Source: Luteibacter aegosomatissinici (GTDB taxonomy: Bacteria > Pseudomonadota > Gammaproteobacteria > Xanthomonadales > Rhodanobacteraceae). Taken from it: a stretch of 64,000 nucleotides of DNA. Position numbers and translations under genes: made by a program. The stretch covers positions 992,001 to 1,056,000 of the forward strand of contig NZ_CP095742.1 of assembly GCF_023078495.1 (NCBI RefSeq). The letters run 5' to 3'. Shown in pieces: positions 16,540 to 25,254 of this stretch; positions within the stretch are counted from its first letter, which is position 1; each line of letters starts with the position of its first letter. Under the pieces are notes generated by a model. It made no database searches and was not told the origin of the DNA. It saw only the letters and a list, made by a program, of their open reading frames with translations.

Positions 16540-17322
16540 TCAGTCCTTGCCTTGGCGGGCGGCGAAGGTGGCCGCGCGGCCGCGCGGTCCGTTGAAATAG
16601 GCCTGCACCCACGGATCATCGGTGCGGGCCACTTCATCGATCGGGCCTACGGCGAGCACGCGGCGCTGGGACAGCACCGCGACGCGGTCGCAGGTGGAAT
16701 ACAAAGTGTCCAGGTCGTGGGTCACCAGGAACACGGTGAGCCCCAGCGCATCGCGCAGGGTCACGATCAGGCTATCAAAGGCGGCGGCGCTGATCGGATC
16801 GAGGCCCGCCGTCGGTTCGTCGAGGAACACGATTTCCGGATCGAGCGCGAGGGCGCGGGCTAGTGCCGCGCGTTTGATCATGCCGCCGGAGAGTTGGGCG
16901 GGCCATTTGCGCCCCGCGTCCACGGGCAGGCCGGAAAGCGCGAGCTTCACGCCGGCCAGGCGGGTGGCGTCCGCGCGGTCGAGCTTGGCGTGTTCCACCA
17001 TGGGCAGCGCCACGTTCTCGGCGACGGTCAGCGACGAGAACAGCGCGCCACTCTGGAACAGCACCCCGAATCGGCGCTCGACCAGTGAGCGCTTCTCCTC
17101 GGGGAGCGACAGCAGGTTCTCGCCGAACACGCGTACCTCGCCCGCCACCGGCCGCACCAGGCCGATGATCGTGCGCAGCAGTACCGATTTGCCCGTACCC
17201 GAACCACCCACGATGCCGATGATCTCGCCCCGGCGCACGTCCAGGTCCAGGTTCTCGTGGACGGTCTGCGTGCCAAAGCGGTTGGTGAGGCCGCGCACCT
17301 CGATGACGGTTTCAGCGCTCAC
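16540..17322 (-). CDS. ABC transporter ATPase, MlaF type
   Basis: A 260-residue ATPase of a lipid ABC importer/exporter. Walker A is GGSGTGKS (about 35-42), the signature is LSGGMIKRAALARAL, and Walker B is EIVFLDEPTAGLDP. It powers the permease encoded just upstream; the two genes overlap by 4 bases (ATGA). Together with the MCE protein and lipoprotein it forms a complete intermembrane lipid-transport operon. Confidence 0.93.
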   Translation of the reverse strand: MSAETVIEVRGLTNRFGTQTVHENLDLDVRRGEIIGIVGGSGTGKSVLLRTIIGLVRPVAGEVRVFGENLLSLPEEKRSLVERRFGVLFQSGALFSSLTVAENVALPMVEHAKLDRADATRLAGVKLALSGLPVDAGRKWPAQLSGGMIKRAALARALALDPEIVFLDEPTAGLDPISAAAFDSLIVTLRDALGLTVFLVTHDLDTLYSTCDRVAVLSQRRVLAVGPIDEVARTDDPWVQAYFNGPRGRAATFAARQGKD

Positions 17323-18461
17323 CAGCCCATCTCCATATAGAAGAGGGCGGCGACCGCATCGAGCAGGATCACCACGAAGATGGACTGGACCACCGCCGAT
17401 GTCGTGTGTTCGCCGACCGACTGCGCGCTGCCTGACACCTTGAAGCCCTCCATGCAGCCGATGACCGAGATCATGAAGGCGAACACAGGGGCCTTGGCGA
17501 TACCGACCAGGAACTGGCGCAGCTGCATATCCTCCTGGAACATGGTGAGGAACATCGAGGGCGACATCTTCAGCGTGGCCAGGCAGACCACGCCGCCGCC
17601 CACGATGCCGGCGATCATCGCGACGAAGGTGAGCAGGGGCAGGGCGATGAGCAATGCCAGTACGCGCGGCAGCACCAGCAGCTCCACCGGATCCAGGCCC
17701 AGCGTGCGGATGGCGTCGATTTCTTCACGGGCCTTCATCGAGCCGATCTGCGCCGTGAAGGCGCTGGCCGTGCGGCCGGCCAGCAGAATGGCGGTGAGCA
17801 GCACGCCGAATTCGCGAAGGAAGGCAAAGCCCACCAGGTCGACCGTGAAGACACTGGCGCCGTAAGCGGCAAGCGCCGTCGAACCAAGGAAGGCGACGAC
17901 AGCGCCGACCATGAAGGAGAGCAGGGCGAGGATCGGCACGGCATCCAGGCCGGTCTGTTCCAGGTGCGACACCAGCGAAGTCACCCGCCAGCGGCTGGGC
18001 CGCCATACCGTGGTGGCGAATCCCTGCAAGGTGATGCCGATGAACCCCAGCAACTTCGCCGTCTGTTTCCAGAACGAGGCGACGGCCCGGCCGATACGCT
18101 CCAGCATCACCACGAAGCCGGCATCCCGCTTCCGCGGCACGCCCTTGCAGTAGGTATCGATCGCATCGCCCACGGTTTTCAGCAGCGCGCGCCGCGCCGC
18201 GGGCAGGGCCTCGTCCTGGGCAAGTGCCTGGGTGCGCGAACTGCCCAGCAGTTCGGCGATCACGAACGCCCCGGAGGTATCCATGGCATGCACATCGTGG
18301 ATATCCACCTGCACCCCGGTGCCGATCGACCCGGCCAGGTCGTTGGCCCGCTTTTGCAGTGCCTCGTAGAACGGCAGGGTCCAGTCGCCACGGAGCACGA
18401 GACGCTCACCGCCACTATCGCGGGTAAGGGTGACCGTGCCGGGCAGCGTGGGGGTATCCAT
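17319..18461 (-). CDS. MlaE-family ABC permease with N-terminal STAS-like domain
   Basis: A 380-residue permease. Residues 1-100 form a soluble STAS-like domain (VQIDIHDVHAMDTSGAFV-type core, read here as VQVDIHDVHAMDTSG). The rest is an MlaE permease with about five membrane segments and the conserved EIDAIRTLGLDPVELLVLPR coupling motif. Fusing the STAS domain (a separate MlaB subunit in E. coli) to the permease is seen in other Proteobacteria. The open frame continues far upstream, antisense to gcvT; the start at 18461 is where the STAS domain begins. Confidence 0.9.
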   Translation of the reverse strand: MDTPTLPGTVTLTRDSGGERLVLRGDWTLPFYEALQKRANDLAGSIGTGVQVDIHDVHAMDTSGAFVIAELLGSSRTQALAQDEALPAARRALLKTVGDAIDTYCKGVPRKRDAGFVVMLERIGRAVASFWKQTAKLLGFIGITLQGFATTVWRPSRWRVTSLVSHLEQTGLDAVPILALLSFMVGAVVAFLGSTALAAYGASVFTVDLVGFAFLREFGVLLTAILLAGRTASAFTAQIGSMKAREEIDAIRTLGLDPVELLVLPRVLALLIALPLLTFVAMIAGIVGGGVVCLATLKMSPSMFLTMFQEDMQLRQFLVGIAKAPVFAFMISVIGCMEGFKVSGSAQSVGEHTTSAVVQSIFVVILLDAVAALFYMEMGW

Positions 18462-18566
18462 GGAGCCGAAGGCTAGCAGGAAGATGTTGCGGCGCGCTTG
18501 GACTTGACGCTCGCTGCCGGGATAATGCCTGGCTGGCCCCATGCCCACTCCCCTGAAGGTAAGACG

Positions 18567-19673
18567 ATGACCGACAAGACCGAACTCAACGCCACCCACC
18601 GCGAGCTCGGTGCCCGCATGGTCGACTTTGGCGGCTGGGACATGCCCATCGCCTACGGCTCGCAGATCGAAGAGCACCACGCCGTCCGCAAGGACGCCGG
18701 CATGTTCGATGTGTCGCACATGACCGTGGTGGACCTGACGGGCGAGAAGACCCGCGATTTCCTCCGCAAGCTGGTCGCCAACAACGTCGACAAGCTGGCC
18801 AAGCCGGGCAAGGCGCTCTACACCTGCATGCTGGATGAGACCGGCGGCGTCATCGACGACCTGATCGTCTACTTCCTGCGTGAAGATTTCTTCCGCCTGG
18901 TGGTGAATGCCGCCACGCGCGCCAAGGATCTCGCCTGGATCGAAAAGCAGGCTGCCGCCTTCGGCGTCGCCGTCCGCGAGCGCCCGGAGTTCGGCATGAT
19001 CGCGGTGCAGGGTCCGAACGCCCGCGAGAAGCTGATCGGCCTGCTGCCGGCGGAGGCGCAGGAGAAGGCGCGCAAGCTCGGCAAGTTCGCCGCGCTGGAA
19101 ACCGAAGGCCCCGATGGCATGCCGCTGTTCCTGGCGCGCACCGGCTATACCGGTGAGGATGGTTTCGAAGTGGTGGTGCCGAACAGCCGTGTGGTCGAGC
19201 TGTGGAAGCGCCTGCACGAAGCAGGCGTGGCCCCGGCCGGCCTGGGTGCGCGCGATACGCTCCGCCTCGAGGCCGGCATGAACCTCTACGGCCAGGACAT
19301 GGATGAATCCGTGTCGCCGTGGGAAGCTGCGCTCGCCTGGACCATCTCGCTGGACGAGGGCCGTGACTTCATCGGCCGTGCCGCGCTGGAACAGCACAAG
19401 GCCGATGGCGTGAAGCGCGTGATGGTCGGCCTGGTGATGGATGACAAGGGCGTGCTCCGCCACGGCCAGAAAGTTCTCACTGCTAATGGCGAGGGTGAGA
19501 TCCTCTCTGGCGGTTTCGCGCCGACCCTTGGCAAGTCCATTGCCTTCGCCCGCATTCCCGCCGGCGAGCCGGGTGACGTCCGTGTCGATATCCGCGGCAA
19601 GGAAGTGCCGGTGCGCGTGGTGAAGTTCCCCTTCGTGCGCGACGGCAAGCCGATGGAAGGCATCACCGGCTGA
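18567..19673 (+). CDS. gcvT: Glycine cleavage system aminomethyltransferase (T protein)
   Basis: A 368-residue T protein. It takes the aminomethyl group from the lipoyl arm of GcvH and passes the one-carbon unit to tetrahydrofolate, releasing ammonia. It starts [21 protein letters not shown], with the hallmark FDVSHM and [13 protein letters not shown] early and [10 protein letters not shown] and [14 protein letters not shown] late. GAAGGT precedes the ATG. gcvH lies 1.3 kb downstream on the same strand, separated by an unrelated opposite-strand gene; gcvP is not in the window. I saw no glycine riboswitch in the 105 bases upstream. Confidence 0.97.
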   Translation: MTDKTELNATHRELGARMVDFGGWDMPIAYGSQIEEHHAVRKDAGMFDVSHMTVVDLTGEKTRDFLRKLVANNVDKLAKPGKALYTCMLDETGGVIDDLIVYFLREDFFRLVVNAATRAKDLAWIEKQAAAFGVAVRERPEFGMIAVQGPNAREKLIGLLPAEAQEKARKLGKFAALETEGPDGMPLFLARTGYTGEDGFEVVVPNSRVVELWKRLHEAGVAPAGLGARDTLRLEAGMNLYGQDMDESVSPWEAALAWTISLDEGRDFIGRAALEQHKADGVKRVMVGLVMDDKGVLRHGQKVLTANGEGEILSGGFAPTLGKSIAFARIPAGEPGDVRVDIRGKEVPVRVVKFPFVRDGKPMEGITG

Positions 19674-19700
19674 TCCCACACCTATATATAGATGGGTAAC

Positions 19701-19723
19701 GAGGGCGGCCACGGGCCGCCCTC
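19701..19723. terminator. Bidirectional terminator between gcvT and the DUF3103-like gene
   Basis: GAGGGCGGCC-ACG-GGCCGCCCTC is a perfect 10-bp stem with a 3-base loop, followed on the plus strand by GTCGTTT. It lies between the converging gcvT and minus-strand genes. The U-run is short, so efficiency is uncertain. Confidence 0.7.
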
Positions 19724-19732
19724 GTCGTTTCA

Positions 19733-20713
19733 TCAGCCCACGGTGTACGGCTCGATCGTGATGGTGGCGTTGTTCGCCGCCCCCTTGTGCTGGGTGTATG
19801 TCTTGCCGCGCTCAAGGACGTAGAACGAATCCACATAGTCCGGATCGTTCTTGAACCAGGTCGAATCCATGGCATTGAGTACCGCGGCGCCCAATTCGGA
19901 TACGGCCGCGTAGGGTGCGGTGGCGGGGTTGAGTTTCAGGCCTTCGCCCACGGCCTTCACCAGGCTCACGGCCAGGTTCTGGAAATTGACGTCGCCATCC
20001 TTGTCGAACAGCTGCAGGTTCACATACGGCGCGGAGCATTCGGCCCAGTTCACCAGATCCATGTTCGGCGTGTAGTCCACCTTCGACTTCGCCAGGAACG
20101 GCATCAGCTGGGTCTTCACGAACGGCTGGTTGTCGGCACCGAAACCGGTGGTGATCGCGAAAATCTCGGCATCCCCCTTGAACCAGTTTTCCTTGTTGTC
20201 CTCGACCCGGATCTTGCGCAGCATGCTCAGTTCCTGCGGGGCACGCGAGGCCGCCGCGCTGAATGCCTGGCGTCGGAGCGTGGGCTTCGTCCCATACAGG
20301 TCGGCTTTCGCCAGTGCGTCGTTCATCACGGCGACGCCGGCCTGCATCACCGCCCTGCCATCGAGGGCGATGCGCAGTTCCTGATGCGCCTGGCCATCGC
20401 GCTTAACAATAAGGATGGGGGTGCCTGCGGCGTCGATACCCATGACGCTGGCGATACGGCGCTCGGCATCGGCGATGAGGCTGGCAAGCTGGGTGGCGTC
20501 GTCCTGAGCGTTCTCGCTGGCGAACTCGCTCAGCAGGACAACGAGTGGGGCGGGGCCGTTTGCCGTGGCGGTGCGCGCCGCGTCGGCCAGCGAACCTTCG
20601 GCGAGCCAGTCGCGGAGCACGCGCTGCACACGGCTGAGGATGTCTTCACTGCTCTCGGCGGCGGTCAGGTCGGCCTGGGTATTGTCCGCAGTGGCGAGGT
20701 GGGAGCGCTTCAT
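19733..20713 (-). CDS. DUF3103-like protein of unknown function
   Basis: A 326-residue protein with no known activity. Segments such as [20 protein letters not shown] and [20 protein letters not shown] recall, from memory, the DUF3103 family of gammaproteobacterial proteins, which are usually exported. This copy shows no obvious signal peptide: it starts [20 protein letters not shown] and is charged. The whole protein is hydrophilic. It is convergent with gcvT and divergent from gcvH, and shares no operon. The function is open. Confidence 0.7.
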   Translation of the reverse strand: MKRSHLATADNTQADLTAAESSEDILSRVQRVLRDWLAEGSLADAARTATANGPAPLVVLLSEFASENAQDDATQLASLIADAERRIASVMGIDAAGTPILIVKRDGQAHQELRIALDGRAVMQAGVAVMNDALAKADLYGTKPTLRRQAFSAAASRAPQELSMLRKIRVEDNKENWFKGDAEIFAITTGFGADNQPFVKTQLMPFLAKSKVDYTPNMDLVNWAECSAPYVNLQLFDKDGDVNFQNLAVSLVKAVGEGLKLNPATAPYAAVSELGAAVLNAMDSTWFKNDPDYVDSFYVLERGKTYTQHKGAANNATITIEPYTVG

Positions 20714-20961
20714 GGGGGATCCTTTATCGATGGGGAATCCGGCACCAGCCCTGGCACCGGTCTGAACAAGGGTATGGAGCGACGCTGACCTGGGCTGTCG
20801 TTAGCCGCCTACACGGCCCGTGGGCATGCGCCGCTACTTGCATCGGTTTGTCGCCGATAGTCCTAAGGCGCGGTCTGTCACGGAAGACAGGCTTACGTGC
20901 CGCGCGCGGACCGGTACAATCACCCGGTCACCACCGCCCACTCCCTTACGAGGCCTACCCC
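20714..20961. other. Divergent spacer upstream of gcvH
   Basis: A 248-base non-coding spacer between the DUF3103-like gene and gcvH. It has a TACAAT -10-like hexamer at 20925-20930, 31 bases before the gcvH ATG, but no convincing -35 at the right distance. No folded glycine-riboswitch pattern was recognised. Confidence 0.4.
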
Positions 20962-21366
20962 ATGAGCAACGAAATCCCAGGCGACCTGCATTTCCTCAAG
21001 TCCCACGAGTGGGTGCGCATCAACGATGACGGCACCGCCACGGTCGGCATTTCCGACCACGCGCAGGGTGCGCTGGGCGATCTGGTGTACGTCGAGTTGC
21101 CGGAAGTGGGCAGCACCGTCGAAGCGGGTGAGGGCAAGGGCGTCGCGGTGGTCGAATCCGTGAAGGCCGCGTCGGATATCTACTCGCCGATGTCGGGCGA
21201 AGTCGTCGCCGTGAACGAGGCGCTGTCCGATGCACCCGAAACCATCAACTCGGAACCGTACGAGGGTGGCTGGATCTTCAAGATCAAGTACAGCGACCGG
21301 AACGAAGTCGACGAACTTTTGACGCCCGACGCGTATGCCGAACTGATCGAAAACGAAGATCACTGA
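20962..21366 (+). CDS. gcvH: Glycine cleavage system H protein
   Basis: A 134-residue lipoyl carrier that shuttles the aminomethyl group between the P, T and L proteins. The lipoylated lysine sits in [13 protein letters not shown] near residue 67. The protein starts [19 protein letters not shown], which is typical. An in-frame start 114 bases upstream gives a low-complexity extension and was rejected; GAGG lies 8-11 bases before the chosen ATG. The gene is followed by a strong terminator, so it is probably monocistronic. Confidence 0.97.
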   Translation: MSNEIPGDLHFLKSHEWVRINDDGTATVGISDHAQGALGDLVYVELPEVGSTVEAGEGKGVAVVESVKAASDIYSPMSGEVVAVNEALSDAPETINSEPYEGGWIFKIKYSDRNEVDELLTPDAYAELIENEDH

Positions 21367-21392
21367 CGGTCGCTCGGAAGGCTTCAACCAGG

Positions 21393-21421
21393 TGCCGGTC
21401 GTCCTCGACCGGCATTTTTTT
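21393..21421 (+). terminator. Rho-independent terminator of gcvH
   Basis: TGCCGGTCG-TCCT-CGACCGGCA forms a perfect 9-bp stem with a 4-base loop, directly followed by seven Ts. It lies 27 bases past the gcvH stop. Confidence 0.92.
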
Positions 21422-21745
21422 GTCCGCGGCGCCCCTTTGGGGAAAATTTTTTTTGGCCGCCAGTCGACTTCCGTTCATCCCCGCAAACCACCCTCCGAGG
21501 TCGCTCGGCCGCATGCCGGGCAGCCGTGCAACGACACGGGGTTCGCGCATACGCGATTCACAAAACGGTTCACGAAATGCCTTTATTCAAGGCGTTTTTG
21601 TAAACACGCGAATCGTTGAAAATGATTCAGGGCGATGCGGAAAATCGATTGAGCGAGGTCGGCAAACCGCCCGCCGGTTATCTGCCGATGACCTTCGGGG
21701 GCGTGTGATCAACCCGCAAGGTCTTCAATCTAGAGCCAAAATTTA
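21422..21745. other. Non-coding leader region before the MetJ-fusion gene
   Basis: About 320 bases with no credible gene. It contains a weak hairpin, GCCTT-TATTC-AAGGC, followed by GTTTTTG (21577-21599), and is locally AT-richer than the surroundings. No match to tandem AGACGTCT met boxes was found by eye. Confidence 0.5.
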
Positions 21746-21774
21746 TTGACAGCGGATTTGTTCAGGAATAGCTT
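21746..21774 (+). promoter_or_regulatory. Sigma-70-type promoter of the MetJ-fusion gene
   Basis: Consensus TTGACA (21746-21751), a 17-base spacer and TAGCTT (21769-21774) place transcription near 21781, about 20 bases before the ATG. The -35 and spacing are ideal; the -10 is weak. Confidence 0.6.
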
Positions 21775-21801
21775 TTGCGTCAATTGACGGGGAACCCGGA
21801 A

Positions 21802-22464
21802 ATGGAAACAGATAATTTCATCCGTCCGTATGTGGAGCATGGTTCAAAAGCAGGGTCGGTACGCAAGATCACAGTATCGATTCCGCTGCACATCCTCCGC
21901 CTGCTTTCTGATGAACGCACCCGCCGACAGGTCAACAATTTAAGGCACGCGACGAACAGCGATTTGCTGGTTGAAGCGTTCCTACATGCTTTTACTGGGC
22001 AACCACTGCCAACTGATGAGGAGCTGAGACGAACCATGGCCACTGCCAAGAAAGCCACTGCCAAGAAGTCGGCCGCCAAAAAGGCGACCAAGAAGTCCAC
22101 CACCAAGCGCACGGCTGCCCGCAAGGCACCGGCGAAGAAGACTGCGGCCCGTAAGGCTGCGGTGAAGAAGACCGCCCGCAAGGCTGCGGTCAAGAAGACC
22201 GCCCGCAAGTCGGCGGTGAAGAAGGCTTCGACCCGTAAGGTCGCTGCCAAGAAGGCCGTCAAGAAGGCCGTCCGCAAGGCTGCGCCGAAGAAGGCTGCAG
22301 CGAAGAAGACCGTCCGTAAGGCCGCCGCGAAGAAGGTTGCCCGCAAGGCTGCCCCGCGCAAGGCTGCTGCTAAGAAGGTTGCCGCTGCCAAGGCCCCTCG
22401 TGCGACCAAGGCGGCCAAGGCCCCCAAGGCTCCGAAGGCCCCCAAGGCTCCGAAGGCTGCCTAA
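21802..22464 (+). CDS. MetJ-like ribbon-helix-helix repressor fused to a histone-H1-like Lys/Ala-rich tail
   Basis: A 220-residue chimera. Residues 1-78 match E. coli MetJ nearly throughout: PYVEHGSK, the DNA-contacting strand [25 protein letters not shown] and [13 protein letters not shown]. MetJ's own C-terminal segment is missing. From residue 79 the protein is an uninterrupted KKA/RKA-rich tail ([14 protein letters not shown], then many KKTARKAAV units), typical of bacterial H1-like proteins. The N-domain should bind SAM and repress methionine genes; the tail should bind DNA non-specifically. The ATG at 21802 follows GGGGAAC. An internal ATG at 22036, preceded by GAGGAG, could also yield a free 142-residue H1-like protein. 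Strong DNA-level repetition makes the tail length prone to change. Confidence 0.88.
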   Translation: METDNFIRPYVEHGSKAGSVRKITVSIPLHILRLLSDERTRRQVNNLRHATNSDLLVEAFLHAFTGQPLPTDEELRRTMATAKKATAKKSAAKKATKKSTTKRTAARKAPAKKTAARKAAVKKTARKAAVKKTARKSAVKKASTRKVAAKKAVKKAVRKAAPKKAAAKKTVRKAAAKKVARKAAPRKAAAKKVAAAKAPRATKAAKAPKAPKAPKAPKAA

Positions 22465-22505
22465 GCAAAGCACCACCTTCTAATAAGAAAGCTGTTTGCG
22501 AATTA

Positions 22506-22533
22506 GCTCCCCGCGGTGCCCAGCGCGGGGAGC
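22506..22533 (+). terminator. Stem-loop after the MetJ-fusion gene
   Basis: GCTCCCCGCG (22506-22515) pairs perfectly with CGCGGGGAGC (22524-22533) across an 8-base loop. There is no U-run, so it may act with the second hairpin just downstream or stabilise the mRNA end. Confidence 0.6.
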
Positions 22534-22547
22534 CACTTCGAACATTG

Positions 22548-22570
22548 ACCCCGGCCTGGCCGGGGTTATT
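22548..22570 (+). terminator. Second stem-loop, likely terminator
   Basis: CCCCGGC-CTG-GCCGGGG followed by TTATTCATTT. The GC-rich stem and T-rich tail lie 84 bases past the stop codon. Confidence 0.65.
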
Positions 22571-22688
22571 CATTTCCGGCGAGGCCGTATCTTCCTGCCC
22601 CCGGAAAAGCTCCTAGGCCTCCGGACTGGATTCACGCATCCATTACGGTTACCTTTCAGGCCACGCGCTGCGTGGGACGGGGGGTCCC

Positions 22689-23774
22689 ATGCGTCAAGCC
22701 ATCAGGGGGCGCGCGTTCATTCCGGAGTCCAGTCCCGCCGCCATGGATACCCGTCGTCGCCTACCGGTGCGCCACCGCATGCGCGGTGCCATCAATCCCG
22801 TCACGCTTGCCGTCCTCATCATCGTGGTGGTGTTGGGCGTCGCTGCGTATTTCCTCATTATTAAGCCGTACCACGATGCCAACGTGGACCTCACCCAGCA
22901 GGGCGCGGCAAACGCGACCAAGCCGGGCGCGTCACGCGAGGCGCCGCCGGCCAACGTCGATGCACTGAGCGTCGACCAGCTCCTGGCCGAAGCACGTACC
23001 GCCATGAACGACCAGCGCCTGGTCGCCCCGGCAGGTAACAACGCGTTCGAGTTCTATATGAAGGTGCTGCAGAAGCAGCCCGGCAATGCCGTGGCCGCCG
23101 ATGCGCTGCGTGAAACGTTCTCGTACGGCGCCGCCGCCACCGAGCAGACGATCAACGCCCGCGACTTCAACGAGGCCCAGCGCGAGATCGACCTGCTTGC
23201 CAAGGCCGACCCGGCGAACTACACGCTGACCATCCTGCGCTCCAAGCTCGATGCGCAGCGCAAGACCCTGGATCGTGAGCAGCAGCAGGCCCAGGACGCG
23301 CAGAAGGCGCAGCTCGCCCAGCAGAACGCCGCCGCCACCGCGAAGGCACAGGCCGAGCAGCAGGCGGCCGCGGCTGCGGAAGCCCAGCGTGTGCAGGCCG
23401 CTCGTGACCAGGCGGCGCGCGTGGCGCAGCAGCAGCAGGCGGCGCAGCAGCAGCCCGTGGCCCGCCCGGCAGCACCGACGCGCACAGCGGATGCGGAAGC
23501 CATCACCGATGCCGTGCTGGTGCGCCAGGTGAATCCGCGTTACCCGACGGCCGCCATGCGCTCGAACCAGGAAGGCTGGGTAGACGTGGAGCTCACCGTC
23601 GGCACGGATGGCACCGTGAGCAATGTGAACGTCGTGGATGCCCAACCGAAGCACATCTTCGACCGCTCCGCGATCGATGCCGTGAGCCGCTGGGAGTTCA
23701 AGCCGGCCATGCGTAATGGCGAGCCGATGACCGTGACCCTGCGCCGCCGGTTGCAGTTCAACCTGGGCCGCTAA
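22689..23774 (+). CDS. TonB-family energy-transducer protein
   Basis: A 361-residue inner-membrane protein. A single membrane helix (about 36-57) follows a basic N-terminus. A central Ala/Gln-rich coiled region (about 165-265) spans the periplasm. The C-terminal TonB domain holds VRQVNPRYPTAAMRSNQEG, DGTVSNVNVVDA and AVSRWEFKPAMRNGE. It would transmit proton-motive force to TonB-dependent receptors. No exbB or exbD lies nearby, so it is an accessory TonB. GGGGGTCCC precedes the ATG; inner Mets at residues 19 and 31 are alternatives. A strong terminator follows. Confidence 0.88.
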   Translation: MRQAIRGRAFIPESSPAAMDTRRRLPVRHRMRGAINPVTLAVLIIVVVLGVAAYFLIIKPYHDANVDLTQQGAANATKPGASREAPPANVDALSVDQLLAEARTAMNDQRLVAPAGNNAFEFYMKVLQKQPGNAVAADALRETFSYGAAATEQTINARDFNEAQREIDLLAKADPANYTLTILRSKLDAQRKTLDREQQQAQDAQKAQLAQQNAAATAKAQAEQQAAAAAEAQRVQAARDQAARVAQQQQAAQQQPVARPAAPTRTADAEAITDAVLVRQVNPRYPTAAMRSNQEGWVDVELTVGTDGTVSNVNVVDAQPKHIFDRSAIDAVSRWEFKPAMRNGEPMTVTLRRRLQFNLGR

Positions 23775-23788
23775 CGAAACAGCGATTC

Positions 23789-23824
23789 AAAAAAAGGGGC
23801 CCCTTCGCAGGGGGCCTTTTTTTT
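23789..23824. terminator. Bidirectional terminator
   Basis: A7, then GGCCCC-TTCGCAG-GGGGCC, then T8. The A-run and T-run on either side allow termination from both the TonB-family gene and the converging hydrolase gene. Confidence 0.88.
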
Positions 23825-23852
23825 GCGCCCACGTTCACCGGGCATCGTTTCC

Positions 23853-23872
23853 TGTAGGAGCGCGCTCCTACA
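23853..23872. repeat. GTAG-headed short palindrome
   Basis: TGTAGGAGCGCGCTCCTACA is a perfect 20-base palindrome between converging genes. It is the core of the short GTAG repeat class seen also at 45.1, 46.0, 47.6 and 49.1 kb. Confidence 0.8.
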
Positions 23873-23878
23873 AGGGCA

Positions 23879-25201
23879 TCACTTCTTTTTCTTGGGGGTG
23901 GCTTTCTTCTTGGCCGGCGCGGCCTTCGTCTTCGTGGCCGCCTTTGCCGGGGCCTTGGCAACGGGCGCCGTGTGCACATTACCTTCGACACCCGCCCAAT
24001 CCACGTGCGGCAGGCCCAGCAGGTCGTCGAACACCATGGGCATCAGGCCGGCGGGAATCGGCGCCGCCGCGTTCCACATCGTGACCACACCCGCGTGGTA
24101 CTTCGGGAAGAAGCCGATCATCGTGCGGTAACCGGATACGGCACCCGCGTGGTAAACGAGCTCTTCGTTCGCATACGTGAAGACGCGCCAGCCCAGGGCG
24201 TAGTGCGCATCGGTCACGCGGGCGCGGCGCCAGGGCTGCGAATGCTCTTCCGACGGGGTGGCGACACCCGGTGCATGCAGCACATCGAGCGACGGCGTGG
24301 GCAGCACATCCGGGCGGCCGCCCATCTGCGCCATCAGCCACTGTTCCATGTCGCGCAGGCTGGCGTTCACGCCGGCGGCGGGGGCCACACGGTAATACGC
24401 GTCGTTGGGCTCGTACGGAATCCAGTTGTGCGGGCCGCCGCGGTGCGGGCGCGCCCAGCTCTTGCTGGCCTCCAGGGCATCGCGGCCGTAGCTCGCGGTG
24501 GTCATGCCGAGCGGCGCGAAGATGCGGCGCTCCACCTGGCGGAAGAAGTAATCGCCCGTGGTGGCGTAGATCACATCGCCGATCATGCTGAAGGCGACGT
24601 TCTGGTAGCCGTAGCACGCACCGACCTTGCACGAGAGATCCACCTCGTCGAGCTTGCGCACCAGCTCTTCATACGGCGCATCCGCTTCGAGCATCGCATC
24701 GTATGTGTTGCGCGGCAGGCCCAGGCGCTGGCCCAGGATGTCGCGCACGGTGGCCTGCTGCGCCGCCTGCACATCCTTCAGTTTGAAGTACGGCAGGGTA
24801 TCGGTGAGCTTGGTATCCCAGTTCAGGAAGCCATCGCGTACCAGCACGGCGGTGACGCCGGTCGCGAAGGCCTTGGAGAGCGATGCCAGGCGGAAGACGG
24901 TTTCCGGCGTGGCCGGCTCCTTGGTCTTGGCGTTGGCGTAGCCGATGGCGCGCTCGTAGACGACCTTGTCGTCCACGATGATGGCGGTGACGATGGCGGG
25001 TGCGGCATCGCGCGCTTCGGCGGCATCGAGCCAGCGCTTGTAGTCTTCGACGGTCTGCTTGACGCGGTCGGCGGGAATCTTCGCCGCTTCCGGATCGACA
25101 TGGACGACGGGTGGTTTCGGCGGCGGTGCCGCGAAGGCGGCGGGGACGGCAAGGGCAGCGGCTAGCGCGCAGGCGAGCAGGGAGGCGGAACGAAACGGCA
25201 T
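23879..25201 (-). CDS. Exported serine hydrolase of the beta-lactamase/penicillin-binding class C fold, with Lys-rich tail
   Basis: A 440-residue protein. Its signal peptide (MPFRSASLLACALAAALAVP, ending AFAA) is followed by a serine beta-lactamase-like domain: the SxxK motif SLSK in FRLASLSKAFATG, a YQN motif in CYGYQNVAFS, and HAGAVSGYRT in place of KTG. This fits family S12 esterases or D-aminopeptidases rather than true beta-lactamases. The last about 27 residues are almost only Lys, Ala, Pro and Thr (KTKAAPAKKKATPKKKK), unusual for a periplasmic enzyme. The start at 25201 is chosen for the signal peptide; 53 bases separate it from divergent lemA. Confidence 0.88.
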   Translation of the reverse strand: MPFRSASLLACALAAALAVPAAFAAPPPKPPVVHVDPEAAKIPADRVKQTVEDYKRWLDAAEARDAAPAIVTAIIVDDKVVYERAIGYANAKTKEPATPETVFRLASLSKAFATGVTAVLVRDGFLNWDTKLTDTLPYFKLKDVQAAQQATVRDILGQRLGLPRNTYDAMLEADAPYEELVRKLDEVDLSCKVGACYGYQNVAFSMIGDVIYATTGDYFFRQVERRIFAPLGMTTASYGRDALEASKSWARPHRGGPHNWIPYEPNDAYYRVAPAAGVNASLRDMEQWLMAQMGGRPDVLPTPSLDVLHAPGVATPSEEHSQPWRRARVTDAHYALGWRVFTYANEELVYHAGAVSGYRTMIGFFPKYHAGVVTMWNAAAPIPAGLMPMVFDDLLGLPHVDWAGVEGNVHTAPVAKAPAKAATKTKAAPAKKKATPKKKK

Positions 25202-25254
25202 GCTATTCTCGCGGCACATCAGGCGTGGGGGCACGCCGCGGAGGGAAGGGGACC

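Noticed and set aside
18462-18566. Glycine riboswitch upstream of gcvT (and of gcvH at 20714-20961)
   Set aside because: The first spacer is too short for a tandem aptamer, and neither spacer shows a recognisable aptamer pattern by eye.
17319-19733. An 804-codon frame extending the MlaE permease
   Set aside because: The upstream part is antisense to gcvT; the STAS-permease protein begins at 18461.
21577-21599. Attenuator-like hairpin GCCTT-TATTC-AAGGC with GTTTTTG before the MetJ-fusion gene
   Set aside because: The stem is only five to seven pairs, and it lies about 150 bases upstream of the recognised promoter, so it cannot attenuate that transcript.
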